From assembly GCF_019801145.1 (NCBI RefSeq), contig NZ_JAHVJQ010000001.1, positions 868,001 through 932,000 on the forward strand: 64,000 nt of DNA. Reading direction: 5' to 3'. The stretch's first letter is position 1, and the number at the start of each line of letters is the position of its first letter. The DNA is from Leisingera aquaemixtae (lineage in GTDB: Bacteria > Pseudomonadota > Alphaproteobacteria > Rhodobacterales > Rhodobacteraceae). The position numbers were made by a program, and so were the translations under genes. Below are positions 17,120 through 26,497 of the stretch, in pieces. Below the pieces are notes generated by a model, which did no database searches, had not been told where the DNA came from, and saw nothing but the letters and a program-made list of their open reading frames with translations.

Positions 17120-19981
17120 GTGTCCCTTTTCCTGATTGCGGCCCTGCCCTTCCTCGGAGCCGTCTTTCCCGCGCTATTGATCCGCGCCGGGCGCAATGCT
17201 GCGGCCTCGGCCGCCGGGCTGACCACGCTGCTCGCCTTTATCGGGCTGATGCTGCACATTCCCGCCGTGTTCCGCGGCGAGACAGTCTACGCCGCCGTGG
17301 ACTGGCTGCCCGCACTCGGCGTCAACGCGCATTTCTTTCTCGACGGGCTCGGCTTCCTGTTTGCGGCGATGATCCTTGGCATCGGCCTCTTGATCATCCT
17401 CTACGCCCGCTACTACCTGTCGCGCGAAGATCCGATGGGGCAGTTCTACAGCTACCTCTTGCTGTTCCAGGGCGCGATGGTCGGCATCGTGCTGTCCGAC
17501 AACATCCTGCTTCTGCTGGTTTTCTGGGAGCTCACCTCGCTTAGTTCCTTCCTGCTGATCGGCTACTGGAAACACCTGCCCGAAGGCCGCCAAGGCGCGC
17601 GCATGGCGCTGACCGTCACCGGTTCCGGCGGGCTGGCGATGATTGCCGGCATGCTGATGCTGGGTCATATCGCAGGTTCCTATGATCTCAGTGTCATTCT
17701 CCAGAACAAGGAAGCGATCCAATCCTCGGATCTCTACCTGCCCGCACTGATCCTGATCCTGCTGGGTGCCTTCACCAAATCGGCGCAGTTTCCGTTCCAT
17801 TTCTGGCTGCCGCACGCGATGGCGGCGCCAACACCGGTTTCGGCCTATTTGCACTCCGCCACCATGGTAAAGGCGGGGCTGTTCCTGATGGCCCGCCTGT
17901 GGCCGGTGCTGGCCGGCACGCCGGAGTGGTTCTACATCGTCGCCACCACAGGCCTTGTTACCATGCTGGTCGGCGCGGTAATTGCTCTGTTCAAGGACGA
18001 CCTCAAGGCGCTGCTGGCGTTCTCCACCGTCAGCCACCTGGGCCTGATCACCATGCTGCTGGGCTTCGGCACCAAGATCGCGGCGGTGGCGGCGGTCTTC
18101 CACATCATCAACCATGCCACCTTCAAGGCGGCGCTGTTCATGACTGCGGGCATCGTCGACCACGAGGCCGGCACCCGCAACATCAAGCGCTTGGGCGGAC
18201 TGCGCCACCTGATGCCGGTCACTTTCACCATCGGCATGGTGGCGGCTTTGTCGATGGCCGGCATCCCGCCGCTCAACGGCTTCCTGTCCAAGGAGATGAT
18301 GCTGGAGGAAACCGCCCACACCATCTGGAACGGCTCGCATCTGATCGTGCCTGCTCTGGCCACGGTGGCGGCGCTGTTCTCAGCCGCCTATTCCTTCCGC
18401 TTCATCGCCCATGTGTTCCTCGGCCGCAAGCGCGACGACTATCCCGGACACCCGCATGACCCGAACACCGGCATGTGGATCGGCCCGGCGTTCCTGGTGG
18501 TACTGGTGGTTTTGATCGGCCTCGCCTCGGCCAAGATTGCAGGCCCGATGGTCGCGACAGCCGCAGGCGCGGTGACCGGCGGCGGCGAGCTGCCCTATTA
18601 CTCGCTCAAGCTCTGGCACGGGCTGACCCCGGCACTCTACATGTCGGTGGCAGCCACCATCGGCGGCCTCGCCCTGCTGGCGCTGCATGCGCCCCTGCAG
18701 CGGATCTGGAACGCCCTGCCCCGGCCTGAGGCCAAGACCATATTCGATGCCCTGATCGGCGCCTTCACCCGTCTCAGCCAGTTCGTGACCGAAGGGCTGC
18801 ACAACGGTGTCCTGACCCGGTACGCCGCAATCATGGTCGCCTTCACAGTGGCAATCGGCTATTTTGCCTACCGCGGCGGCACCCTGGGCACTGAGACCCG
18901 CCAGTTGCAGGAGCCGGGCATGCTTCCGGTAGTCGGCTGGTTCGCGCTGGTGGTGGCGACGCTGTTCATCGTCGCCAAGCACCGCAACCGACTGCTGGCG
19001 CTGGTTCTGATCGGCGTCGTCGGCCTGGTCGTCTCCATGGCCTTCAACTACCTTTCGGCCCCCGACCTGGCGCTGACCCAGATCTCGGTTGAGGTGGTCA
19101 CCATCATCCTGATGCTGCTGGCCCTCAACTTCATGCCCAAGGAAACCCCGGTGGAAACCCCGGCCCTCACCCGCCTGCGCGACGGCGCGATCTCGGTGGT
19201 GGCGGGACTGGGCGCCGGCGGGCTGATCTATGCGCTCTTGATGCGGGACTTTGCCTTCCCGACGATATCGGATTTCCACCTCGCCAATTCCTACAAGGGC
19301 GGCGGCGGCACCAACGTGGTGAACGTGATTCTCGTCGACTTCCGCGGCTACGACACCTTCGGCGAGATCATCGTGCTGGGCATCGCCGCCATGGTGATCT
19401 TCGCCCTGACCGAGGCGGTGCTGGCCTCCAAGGTCCGTGCCTATCTGCTGAACCGAAAACCGGACCTGCCGCAGGCAGGCGACAGCCATCCGCTGATGAT
19501 GGTGGTAGCGACCCGGGTGATGATGCCGCTGGCGCTGATGGTTGCGGCCTATATCTTCTTCCGCGGCCACAACCTGCCGGGCGGCGGCTTCATCGCCGGG
19601 CTGGTCGCCGCAATCGCCATCATCATGCAATACATGGCCTCCGGCTTTGCCTGGGCGACCGAGCGGCAGCGCTACCCCTATCACGCCATCATCGGCTCAG
19701 GCGTGCTGATCGCCGCCGCCACCGGCATGGGGGCCTGGTTCAACGGAAAGCCGTTCCTGACCAGCGATTTCGGCTACCTGCACTGGGCGCCGCTGGAGGA
19801 GTTCGAATGGGCCACCGCCGCGCTTTTCGACCTCGGCGTCTTCCTCGCCGTTGTGGGCGCGGTGCTCTTGGCACTGGAAAGCCTGTCGCGCTTCGCCTGG
19901 CAGCCGGGCATCAGCTCTGAGCACGCAATGGACATCAACCCGGCCCGCGACGAAGCGGCCAAGACCGGGACGGAGGGATAA
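17120..19981 (+). CDS. Mrp/Pha-type cation:proton antiporter, fused subunits A and B
   Basis: 953 residues, almost wholly membrane-embedded. GTG at 17120 has AGGAGA seven bases upstream; a TTG two codons earlier is less likely. Residues ~1-500 are the NuoL-like MrpA core with the key glutamate in FWELTSLSSFLLIGYW and the lysine in GAFTKSAQFPFHFWLP. The MrpA C-terminal extension follows, and the last ~160 residues (MVVATRVMMPLALMVAAYIF, GHNLPGGGFIAGL) are MrpB. This A-B fusion is the PhaAB form found in rhizobia and Rhodobacteraceae. The complex exchanges Na+ or K+ for H+ and supports pH and salt tolerance; ion preference cannot be told from sequence. First gene of a tight operon through 23047. 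Confidence 0.95.
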   Translation: MSLFLIAALPFLGAVFPALLIRAGRNAAASAAGLTTLLAFIGLMLHIPAVFRGETVYAAVDWLPALGVNAHFFLDGLGFLFAAMILGIGLLIILYARYYLSREDPMGQFYSYLLLFQGAMVGIVLSDNILLLLVFWELTSLSSFLLIGYWKHLPEGRQGARMALTVTGSGGLAMIAGMLMLGHIAGSYDLSVILQNKEAIQSSDLYLPALILILLGAFTKSAQFPFHFWLPHAMAAPTPVSAYLHSATMVKAGLFLMARLWPVLAGTPEWFYIVATTGLVTMLVGAVIALFKDDLKALLAFSTVSHLGLITMLLGFGTKIAAVAAVFHIINHATFKAALFMTAGIVDHEAGTRNIKRLGGLRHLMPVTFTIGMVAALSMAGIPPLNGFLSKEMMLEETAHTIWNGSHLIVPALATVAALFSAAYSFRFIAHVFLGRKRDDYPGHPHDPNTGMWIGPAFLVVLVVLIGLASAKIAGPMVATAAGAVTGGGELPYYSLKLWHGLTPALYMSVAATIGGLALLALHAPLQRIWNALPRPEAKTIFDALIGAFTRLSQFVTEGLHNGVLTRYAAIMVAFTVAIGYFAYRGGTLGTETRQLQEPGMLPVVGWFALVVATLFIVAKHRNRLLALVLIGVVGLVVSMAFNYLSAPDLALTQISVEVVTIILMLLALNFMPKETPVETPALTRLRDGAISVVAGLGAGGLIYALLMRDFAFPTISDFHLANSYKGGGGTNVVNVILVDFRGYDTFGEIIVLGIAAMVIFALTEAVLASKVRAYLLNRKPDLPQAGDSHPLMMVVATRVMMPLALMVAAYIFFRGHNLPGGGFIAGLVAAIAIIMQYMASGFAWATERQRYPYHAIIGSGVLIAAATGMGAWFNGKPFLTSDFGYLHWAPLEEFEWATAALFDLGVFLAVVGAVLLALESLSRFAWQPGISSEHAMDINPARDEAAKTGTEG

Positions 19982-19983
19982 GA

Positions 19984-20337
19984 ATGGAACTTCTCGTTGC
20001 CTCGGCCGTGGGCATCCTGACGGCGGCCGGCGTCTACCTGATCCTGCGCCGCCGCAGCTTCCCGGTGATCCTGGGCCTGTCGCTGCTGACCTATGCGGTC
20101 AACGTGTTCCTGTTCGCCACCGGCAGGTTGGTCACCGGTGCGCCGCCAATCCTGAACAAGTACAAGGAAGTCGCCTATACCGACCCGCTGCCGCAGGCGC
20201 TGGTGCTCACGGCCATCGTGATCTCCTTCGGCATGACCGCCGTGGTGGTAATGATCGCGCTGGGGGCCTACCTCTCGTCTCGCGATGACGGCACCGCCAT
20301 GCCGGTTGAGGCAGACGGCGCAGAGGAGGAGGCATGA
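19984..20337 (+). CDS. mrpC: Mrp antiporter subunit C (NuoK-like)
   Basis: 117 residues with three hydrophobic helices (ASAVGILTAAGVYLILRR; VILGLSLLTYAVNVFLFATG; ALVLTAIVISFGMTAVVVMI). The NuoK-like pattern and the TDPLPQALVLTAIVI segment are diagnostic of MrpC/PhaC. It starts 2 nt after the AB subunit stop with GGAGGG upstream and overlaps subunit D at ATGA. Confidence 0.95.
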   Translation: MELLVASAVGILTAAGVYLILRRRSFPVILGLSLLTYAVNVFLFATGRLVTGAPPILNKYKEVAYTDPLPQALVLTAIVISFGMTAVVVMIALGAYLSSRDDGTAMPVEADGAEEEA

Positions 20338-21875
20338 TGGAGCATCTGCTGATCGCGCCGGTGGTGCTGCCCGCCCTTGTTGCGCCCTTCATCATCATGG
20401 TGCTGCGCCACCATCTGGACCTGCAGCGGATCTTCTCGCTCGCCAGCGCGGTGCTGCTGGCAGGCATCACCTTGGCGCTGGCCGCACAGGCCGCGGACGG
20501 CACCGTCAAGGTCTATGAGCTGGGCGACTGGCCCGCGCCCTTTGGCATCGTGCTGGTGCTGGACCGGCTGTCAGCCATGATGATCGTGCTCACGTCGTTG
20601 CTGGCGCTGCCGGTGCTGCTCTATGCCATCGGCTCCGGCTGGGACACCCGCGGCAGCAACTTCCACGCGCTGTTCCAGTTCCAGCTGATGGGCATCATGG
20701 GCGCCTTCCTGACCGGCGACGCCTTCAACCTGTTCGTCTTCTTCGAGGTGCTGCTGATCGCCTCCTATGGCCTGATGATCCACTCCGGCGGCACCCGCCG
20801 GTTCCATGCCGGCGTGCAGTATGTGGTGTTCAACCTCCTGGGCTCCACCCTGTTTCTGTTTGCGCTTGGCACGCTTTATGCGGTGACCGGCACGCTTAAC
20901 ATGGCCGACCTCGCGGTGAAGGTCGCCCAGATCCCGGCAGAGGACACGGCCCTCCTGCGGGTCGGCGCGGTGATGCTCCTGCTGGTCTTCGCCATCAAGG
21001 CATCGCTCCTGCCGCTGCATTTCTGGCTGCCCTCGGCCTATGCCAACGCGCCGATGCCGGTGGCGGCGCTCTTTGCGATCATGACCAAGGTCGGCGCCTA
21101 TTCGATCCTGCGCATTTACACGCTGGTCTTCGGCCCTGAGGTCGAGGCCACAGCGGGCCTGACGGAGGCCTGGCTGCTGCCCGCCGCGCTGCTGACACTT
21201 GGCGCAGGCGCCATCGGAGTGCTCGGCTCCAAGAAGCTGGGGCGCCTCGCGGCCTTCGGCGCCATCGCCTCCATGGGCACGCTGCTGATTGCGGTTTCGC
21301 TGTTCACCCAAACCGCCGCCGCCGCTGCGCTCTACTACCTGGTGCACTCCACCCTCGCCGCAGCGCTGCTGTTCCTGGTTGCCGACCTAGTGATGGAACG
21401 CCAGGGCCAGTGGATCCTGCCGCAACTGCCAATGCCGCAGACCGGGCTGATCTCGGCGCTGTTCTTCGCTGCCGCCATCGCGCTGGCGGGGATGCCGCCG
21501 CTGTCGGGCTTCCTAGGCAAGCTCCTGGTGCTGGACGCCACCCGCGGCGCCGATCTGGCGCCCTGGATCTGGGGGGTGATCCTGCTGGGCTCGCTCGTCA
21601 CCATCATCGGCATGGCCCGCGCAGGCTCGCTACTGTTCTGGAAGGGCCATGGGCTGGAGTCCGAAGAACCCGCCACCAGCGAGGCGCCGCCCGTGGACAC
21701 ATTGCCCGCCAAACCGGCGCAGCTGCCCTTTGTGGCGTGCTTCGGCCTCCTTGGCGGGCTGGTGGCGCTCACTGTCTTTGCAGGCCCCGCCACACGCTAT
21801 GCCGAGGCAACGGCTGCGCAGCTCTATGCGCCTGCAGCCTATATCGACACCGTGCTTGGGAGGACCGCGGAATGA
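20334..21875 (+). CDS. mrpD: Mrp antiporter subunit D (NuoN/M-like)
   Basis: 513 residues, about 14 membrane helices. It has the proton-channel family features: the glutamate in FNLFVFFEVLLIASYGLM and the lysines in AIKASLLPLHFWLPSAYANAP. There are two adjacent ATGs (20334, 20337); the first overlaps the subunit C stop and follows GGAGGAGG. It is part of the antiporter core with subunit A. Its stop overlaps the subunit E start (ATGA, 21872-21875). Confidence 0.95.
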   Translation: MMEHLLIAPVVLPALVAPFIIMVLRHHLDLQRIFSLASAVLLAGITLALAAQAADGTVKVYELGDWPAPFGIVLVLDRLSAMMIVLTSLLALPVLLYAIGSGWDTRGSNFHALFQFQLMGIMGAFLTGDAFNLFVFFEVLLIASYGLMIHSGGTRRFHAGVQYVVFNLLGSTLFLFALGTLYAVTGTLNMADLAVKVAQIPAEDTALLRVGAVMLLLVFAIKASLLPLHFWLPSAYANAPMPVAALFAIMTKVGAYSILRIYTLVFGPEVEATAGLTEAWLLPAALLTLGAGAIGVLGSKKLGRLAAFGAIASMGTLLIAVSLFTQTAAAAALYYLVHSTLAAALLFLVADLVMERQGQWILPQLPMPQTGLISALFFAAAIALAGMPPLSGFLGKLLVLDATRGADLAPWIWGVILLGSLVTIIGMARAGSLLFWKGHGLESEEPATSEAPPVDTLPAKPAQLPFVACFGLLGGLVALTVFAGPATRYAEATAAQLYAPAAYIDTVLGRTAE

Positions 21876-22369
21876 AACTGATCTGGCGGCTGTTCCCGCA
21901 CCCGTTTCTCACCCTTCTGCTCACCCTCACCTGGCTTCTGATGGTAAACCGCTGGTCGCTGAACTCATTGGTCTTCGGCTTCATGCTAGGCGTGATCATC
22001 CCCTTCGTGACACAGCCCTACTGGCCCAACCGCCCCAACCTGCGCCGCCCGCTGAAGATCGCGGAGTACATTCTGGTGGTGCTGATGGACATCATCCAAG
22101 CCAATATCATCGTGGCCCGCATCGTGCTGTTCAAACCCAACGCCGACCGCCGCCCCAACTGGATCACCATCCCGCTGGAGCTGAAAACCCCGGAGGCGAT
22201 CACCGCCCTCGCGGGCACCATCACCATGACCCCCGGCACCTTGTCGGCGGATGTCTCAGACGAGGGCCACGCCCTTCTGGTCCACTGCCTGGACGCCCCC
22301 AACCCGGACGCGGTGCGGGATGAGATCAAACAGCGCTACGAGCGCCGGCTGATGGAGATTTTCGAATGA
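21872..22369 (+). CDS. mrpE: Mrp antiporter subunit E
   Basis: 165 residues: two or three N-terminal membrane helices (LTLLLTLTWLLMVNRWSLNS, FGFMLGVIIPFV) and a C-terminal soluble domain with the MrpE signature ALAGTITMTPGTLSADV. The start is fixed by the ATGA overlap with subunit D and GGGAGGA just upstream. It overlaps subunit F by ATGA (22366-22369). Confidence 0.95.
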   Translation: MKLIWRLFPHPFLTLLLTLTWLLMVNRWSLNSLVFGFMLGVIIPFVTQPYWPNRPNLRRPLKIAEYILVVLMDIIQANIIVARIVLFKPNADRRPNWITIPLELKTPEAITALAGTITMTPGTLSADVSDEGHALLVHCLDAPNPDAVRDEIKQRYERRLMEIFE

Positions 22370-22635
22370 TCGAAAGCGCTGCCACCTTCGCCTTCGCCTG
22401 CTTCGCGCTCGCCATGCTGATGAACCTCTGGAAGGTCGTCACCGCCCCCGACGTGGCCGACCGTATCCTGGCACTCGACACCATGTTCATCAATGCCATC
22501 GCCCTGATGGTCCTTTACGGCATGGCCCTGGGAACTGAGATCTTCTTCGAGGCCGCGATGATCATCGCCATGCTCGGCTTTGTCTCCACCGTGGCCTACG
22601 CGCGCTTTATCCTGCGCGGCAACATTATCGAGTGA
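22366..22635 (+). CDS. mrpF: Mrp antiporter subunit F
   Basis: 89 residues with three hydrophobic helices. The central DVADRILALDTMFINAIALM is the MrpF hallmark. Coupled by overlap to subunit E; 10 nt before subunit G. Confidence 0.95.
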   Translation: MIESAATFAFACFALAMLMNLWKVVTAPDVADRILALDTMFINAIALMVLYGMALGTEIFFEAAMIIAMLGFVSTVAYARFILRGNIIE

Positions 22636-22645
22636 GGGCAAATCC

Positions 22646-23047
22646 ATGGAAAACCTGTTTGAACTCCTCGTTGCCGCCTTCCTGGTGATTGCCGGGATCT
22701 TCGGCATTGTCGGCTCATTCGGGCTGATCAAGCTGAACGACCCGATGTCGCGGCTGCACGCCCCGACCAAGGCCACCACCCTGGGCGTCGGCGGCGTGCT
22801 GCTTGCTTCGATGCTGCATGCGGCCGCGTTCGAGGAGCACTTCTCCTACCACGAACTGATGATCACCCTGTTCCTGTTCCTGACCGCGCCGATCACCGCG
22901 AACTTCATCGCCAAGGTGCATATCCACCGGCAGGAGACCCGCGAAACCATGCCCGAGGCCGGCGGCGACGATCACTGGGCCACCCACGACACGCCTGAGG
23001 ACGAGGAACGCCGGCACGCAGCCCATAACCCGCCCGCCGAAGAGTAA
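22646..23047 (+). CDS. mrpG: Mrp antiporter subunit G
   Basis: 133 residues. Three N-terminal helices hold the MrpG signature FGLIKLNDPMSRLHAPTKAT. The last ~45 residues are hydrophilic and charged, a tail rich in Glu, Asp and His (ending HAAHNPPAEE), which is longer than in many MrpG proteins. Start at 22646 with GAGGGCA upstream. It closes the antiporter operon; the selD fusion begins about 30 nt later and may be read through. Confidence 0.93.
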   Translation: MENLFELLVAAFLVIAGIFGIVGSFGLIKLNDPMSRLHAPTKATTLGVGGVLLASMLHAAAFEEHFSYHELMITLFLFLTAPITANFIAKVHIHRQETRETMPEAGGDDHWATHDTPEDEERRHAAHNPPAEE

Positions 23048-23078
23048 GTGCGGGGCAGTCAGGAAGGCACAAACCGTG

Positions 23079-25241
23079 ATGGACACCTCCCGCTTGCCGC
23101 TAACCCGAGATCTGGTGCTGGTCGGCGGCGGCCACACCCACGCGCTGGTGCTGCGCAAATGGGGCATGAAACCCCTGCCCGGTGCCCGGCTGACCGTCAT
23201 CAACCCTGGCCCTACCGCGCCCTATTCCGGCATGCTGCCCGGTTTTGTTGCAGGCCATTACGGGCGCGAGGAGCTGGACATTGACCTGGTCCGCCTCGCC
23301 CGTTTTGCCGGCGCCCGCGTGGTGCTGGGAGCGGCAGAGCATATCGACACCAGAGCCCAGTTGGTGCATGTGCCGGGCCGCCCGCCGATTGCCTATGACG
23401 TTGCTTCCATCGACATCGGCATCACCTCCGCCATGCCGGATCTGCCGGGCTTTGCCGAGCACGGCATCCCGGCCAAGCCGCTGGGCCGCTTCGCCGCCCA
23501 ATGGGCCGCATTCCGCGAGGCGGACGGCCCCGCCCATGTCGCGGTGATCGGCGGCGGCGTTGCCGGGGCGGAGCTGATCCTGGCCATGGCCTATGCCCTC
23601 AAATCACGCGGCCGCCTCGCCCAGGCGACGCTGATCGACAGCGACGAGGCCCTTCGCGCCATTGGCGAAAAGGCCGGCCAGAAGCTGCGCCGCGCCTTGG
23701 TCGAACATGGCGTGCAGCTGGAGGAGAACGCCCGCATCGAGCGCATCGAAGACGGCTACATAACACTGCAGGACGGCAGCGAGATCCTGTCCGATTTCAC
23801 CACCGGCGCCGCCGGCGCCCGCCCCTACCGCTGGCTCGCGGACAGCGGGCTGGCCCTGCAGGACGGGTTCATCCGGGTCGGCGAGACCCTGCAAAGCTCC
23901 ACCGCCAATGTCTTTGCCGCCGGCGACTGTGCCCATATGGATTTTGCCCCGCGCCCCAAGGCAGGCGTCTATGCCGTGCGCCAGTCGCCGGTGCTCTACC
24001 ACAACCTGCGCGCCCAGTTGACCGGCGATCCCCTGCGCAAATACCGGCCACAGAAGGATTACCTGAAACTGATCTCCATGGGCGCGCGCGAGGCGCTTGG
24101 CGAACGCTTCGGCACCACCCTTGCCGGCCCGCTGATGTGGAGCTGGAAGGACCGCATCGACCAGGCCTTCATGGAGAAATTCCGCGACCTGCCTGCGATG
24201 GAGGGCCCACCGCTGCCGGCCGAACACACGCTGGACATGGAGGAGGCGCTGGGAGACAAGCCCATGTGCGGCGGTTGCGGTGCCAAGGTCGGGCGAGATG
24301 CCCTGCTCGGCACGCTTGCCGGTCTCAGCAATACGAGCCGCGACGACATAACGCCCCTGCCCGGCGATGACGCGGCGCTGCTGACCACCGGCGGCGTCAA
24401 ACAAGTGATCAGCACCGACCACCTGCGCAGTTTCACAAACGACCCGGTTTTAATGACCCGCATCGCGGCCGTGCACGCGCTTGGCGACATCTGGGCAATG
24501 GGGGCAGTGCCGCAGGCCGCCACCGCCAACCTGATCCTGCCGCGCATGTCGCCCGCCCTGCAGGCCCGCACCCTGCAGGAGATCATGGGGGCCGCATCTG
24601 AGGTCATGCAAGAAGCCGGCGCCGCCATCATCGGCGGCCATACCTCGCTGGGCGATGAGCTGACCATTGGCTTCACCGTCACTGGTCTTTGCCCCCGCCC
24701 CGTGATCACCCTCGCCGGCGCCGAACCCGGCGATGCGCTGGTCCTGACCAAGCCCCTCGGCTCCGGCGTGCTGATGGCTGCGGAAATGGCGGGTGCGGCC
24801 AAGGGAGACTGGGTGGCCGCTGCGCTGGAACAGATGAGCCAGCCGCAAGGCGCCGCTGCCCGCATCCTGCAGGACGCCCACTCAATGACCGATGTCACTG
24901 GCTTTGGCCTGCTCGGGCATTTGCTTGGTATCTGTGAGGCATCCGGCACAGGCGCAGAGCTGTTCACCACCCGGATCCCCCTGATGCAGGGCGCCGCAGA
25001 ACTGGCGGACAACGGCATCCGTTCCTCGCTGTTTCCCGCCAACCAGGCCGCCGTGCCGGAGCTCAAGACCACCGGCTGGCAAGACCTGCTGTTCGATCCG
25101 CAAACCGCGGGCGGCTTGCTGGCAGCGGTTGCCGCAGATCGGGCTGATGAGGTGCTGGAACAGCTGCGCGCAGCCGGCTACCCGGCGGCCCTCATCGGCA
25201 AGGTCACAGAACGTGTAGGTGCGATCACGCTCAGCGCCTGA
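23079..25241 (+). CDS. selD: Fusion of FAD-dependent oxidoreductase and selenide, water dikinase (SelD)
   Basis: 720 residues from ATG 23079 (an adjacent GTG at 23076 is possible; AGGAAGG lies at 23061-23067). Residues ~1-385 are an NDH-2-like pyridine-nucleotide-disulfide oxidoreductase with two dinucleotide folds (LVLVGGGHTHALVL and VAVIGGGVAGAELIL) and the FAD-binding TANVFAAGDCAHM. Residues ~395-720 are SelD: CGGCGAKVG with C400 and K403 at the positions of the catalytic Cys17/Lys20 of E. coli, plus PGDDAALL, STDHLRSF and GGHTSLGDEL. SelD makes selenophosphate from selenide and ATP. The fused oxidoreductase is a known arrangement and is thought to supply reduced selenium. No selenocysteine genes are nearby; the convergent mnmH is the likely consumer. 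Confidence 0.93.
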   Translation: MDTSRLPLTRDLVLVGGGHTHALVLRKWGMKPLPGARLTVINPGPTAPYSGMLPGFVAGHYGREELDIDLVRLARFAGARVVLGAAEHIDTRAQLVHVPGRPPIAYDVASIDIGITSAMPDLPGFAEHGIPAKPLGRFAAQWAAFREADGPAHVAVIGGGVAGAELILAMAYALKSRGRLAQATLIDSDEALRAIGEKAGQKLRRALVEHGVQLEENARIERIEDGYITLQDGSEILSDFTTGAAGARPYRWLADSGLALQDGFIRVGETLQSSTANVFAAGDCAHMDFAPRPKAGVYAVRQSPVLYHNLRAQLTGDPLRKYRPQKDYLKLISMGAREALGERFGTTLAGPLMWSWKDRIDQAFMEKFRDLPAMEGPPLPAEHTLDMEEALGDKPMCGGCGAKVGRDALLGTLAGLSNTSRDDITPLPGDDAALLTTGGVKQVISTDHLRSFTNDPVLMTRIAAVHALGDIWAMGAVPQAATANLILPRMSPALQARTLQEIMGAASEVMQEAGAAIIGGHTSLGDELTIGFTVTGLCPRPVITLAGAEPGDALVLTKPLGSGVLMAAEMAGAAKGDWVAAALEQMSQPQGAAARILQDAHSMTDVTGFGLLGHLLGICEASGTGAELFTTRIPLMQGAAELADNGIRSSLFPANQAAVPELKTTGWQDLLFDPQTAGGLLAAVAADRADEVLEQLRAAGYPAALIGKVTERVGAITLSA

Positions 25242-25279
25242 CCCGCTCCCGTTGGCGGAAGATCCCCTTCCCGCCGGCC

Positions 25280-26332
25280 TCAAATGCCGGTCATGATCTC
25301 CGCAACCTGCGCCGCGGCGGCATCCAGCCCTGCCTCATCCAGCGTTCCGGCCTCGACCGTGGCGGCCACCACCGCGCCAATCGCGGCGCGGGATTTGCGG
25401 TAGGCCGGGTCGTAATGCTCAACCATCAGCGCCTCGGTCAATCCAGCCTTGTCCCCTGCATCGATGCAATCAAACCAGCCGTCCACCACCGCGCCGGAGC
25501 GATGGGCGCGCAGCGGCCCCAGCTTCTCGCGCAGCCGCTCCGAGTCTGACAGGATGTCGTCGTAAGCCTGCACCAGATACCGGCACCGGGCCGCAACCGG
25601 CACATGCAGCTCGATCCTCGGCGCCTGCTTCATCGCTTCCCAGACCGCGGGCGGAATGATCCGCTGGCCGATCTTATTCGATTCTGCCTCCACCAGCACC
25701 GGGCGGGCCGGGTCCAGCCGCATCAGCGCACCGGCCACCGCCGATTCGAACGCTTTCTGCGAAGGCTGCGGTGTGGGCATATCGCCAAGCAAAGAGCCGC
25801 GGTGATTGGCCAGCCCCTCCAGGTCCAGCACCTGCGCGCCCAGTTCCCCGGCGCGCTTCAGCACCTCGGTCTTGGCCGATCCGGTATAGCCGTCCAGCGC
25901 CACCAGCCTATGCGGCAGCGCGGTTTCATACATCGCCTTGTGCACCAGGCGGCGGTAGGTCTGATAGCCGCCTTCCACCACCTCGGCGCGCCAGCCGATC
26001 TGCTGCAGCATCCAGGTGAACGACCCGGACCGCTGGCCGCCGCGCCAGCAGTAGACCAGCGGCTTCCAGCCGCCGTCGTGATGGCTCAGGCTCTGTTCGA
26101 TGTGGTTGGCGGCATTGCGGAACACCAGCGCCGCCCCAAGCTTGCGTGCCTTGAAGGGGCTGTCCTGCACATAGATGGTGCCGACCTTGGCGCGCTCTTC
26201 GTTGTTCAGCACCGGCAGGCTGATTGCGCCGGGCACGTGGTCCTCGGCATGTTCCGCCGGGCTGCGCACGTCGATCACGGTGTCGAACCCGTGGGCATAG
26301 AACTCTTGCAGGGAGGTGAATTTCAGCGCCAT
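25280..26332 (-). CDS. mnmH: tRNA 2-selenouridine synthase MnmH (SelU/YbbB)
   Basis: 350 residues. The N-terminal rhodanese domain carries the catalytic C95 in YCWRGGQRSGS, which is the MnmH-specific loop. The C-terminal part is a P-loop domain with GYTGSAKT at 148-155 and the conserved LDLEGLANHRGS. The enzyme geranylates 2-thiouridine and then replaces sulfur with selenium at wobble U34 of tRNAs for Lys, Glu and Gln, using selenophosphate. It lies tail-to-tail with the selD fusion, 38 nt apart, so supplier and consumer of selenophosphate are adjacent. Confidence 0.95.
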   Translation of the reverse strand: MALKFTSLQEFYAHGFDTVIDVRSPAEHAEDHVPGAISLPVLNNEERAKVGTIYVQDSPFKARKLGAALVFRNAANHIEQSLSHHDGGWKPLVYCWRGGQRSGSFTWMLQQIGWRAEVVEGGYQTYRRLVHKAMYETALPHRLVALDGYTGSAKTEVLKRAGELGAQVLDLEGLANHRGSLLGDMPTPQPSQKAFESAVAGALMRLDPARPVLVEAESNKIGQRIIPPAVWEAMKQAPRIELHVPVAARCRYLVQAYDDILSDSERLREKLGPLRAHRSGAVVDGWFDCIDAGDKAGLTEALMVEHYDPAYRKSRAAIGAVVAATVEAGTLDEAGLDAAAAQVAEIMTGI

Positions 26333-26497
26333 GCCCCAGCTCTACCGCGCGCATTGGGCAAGGAAAAGCCGCAAATCCCCGGCTTGCGGCAATATAACTT
26401 GCGCGCACTGAGCACGGGGCGCTAAGGCAAGCCTTGCAAGCAGAACCGCCGGGGCAGACGCACCCGGGACGACCAAACCGGCAAGGACCAGAAGGCC

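Noticed and set aside
16840-17259. N-terminal extension of the rhodanese gene
   Set aside because: The extension crosses the mrp upstream region, has no ribosome site, and the internal ATG at 16839 follows GGAGGAAGG and gives a normal signal anchor.
26427-26437. GCAAG-C-CTTGC palindrome as MarR operator
   Set aside because: Too short and overlapping other alternative pairings; mentioned only as a weak possibility.
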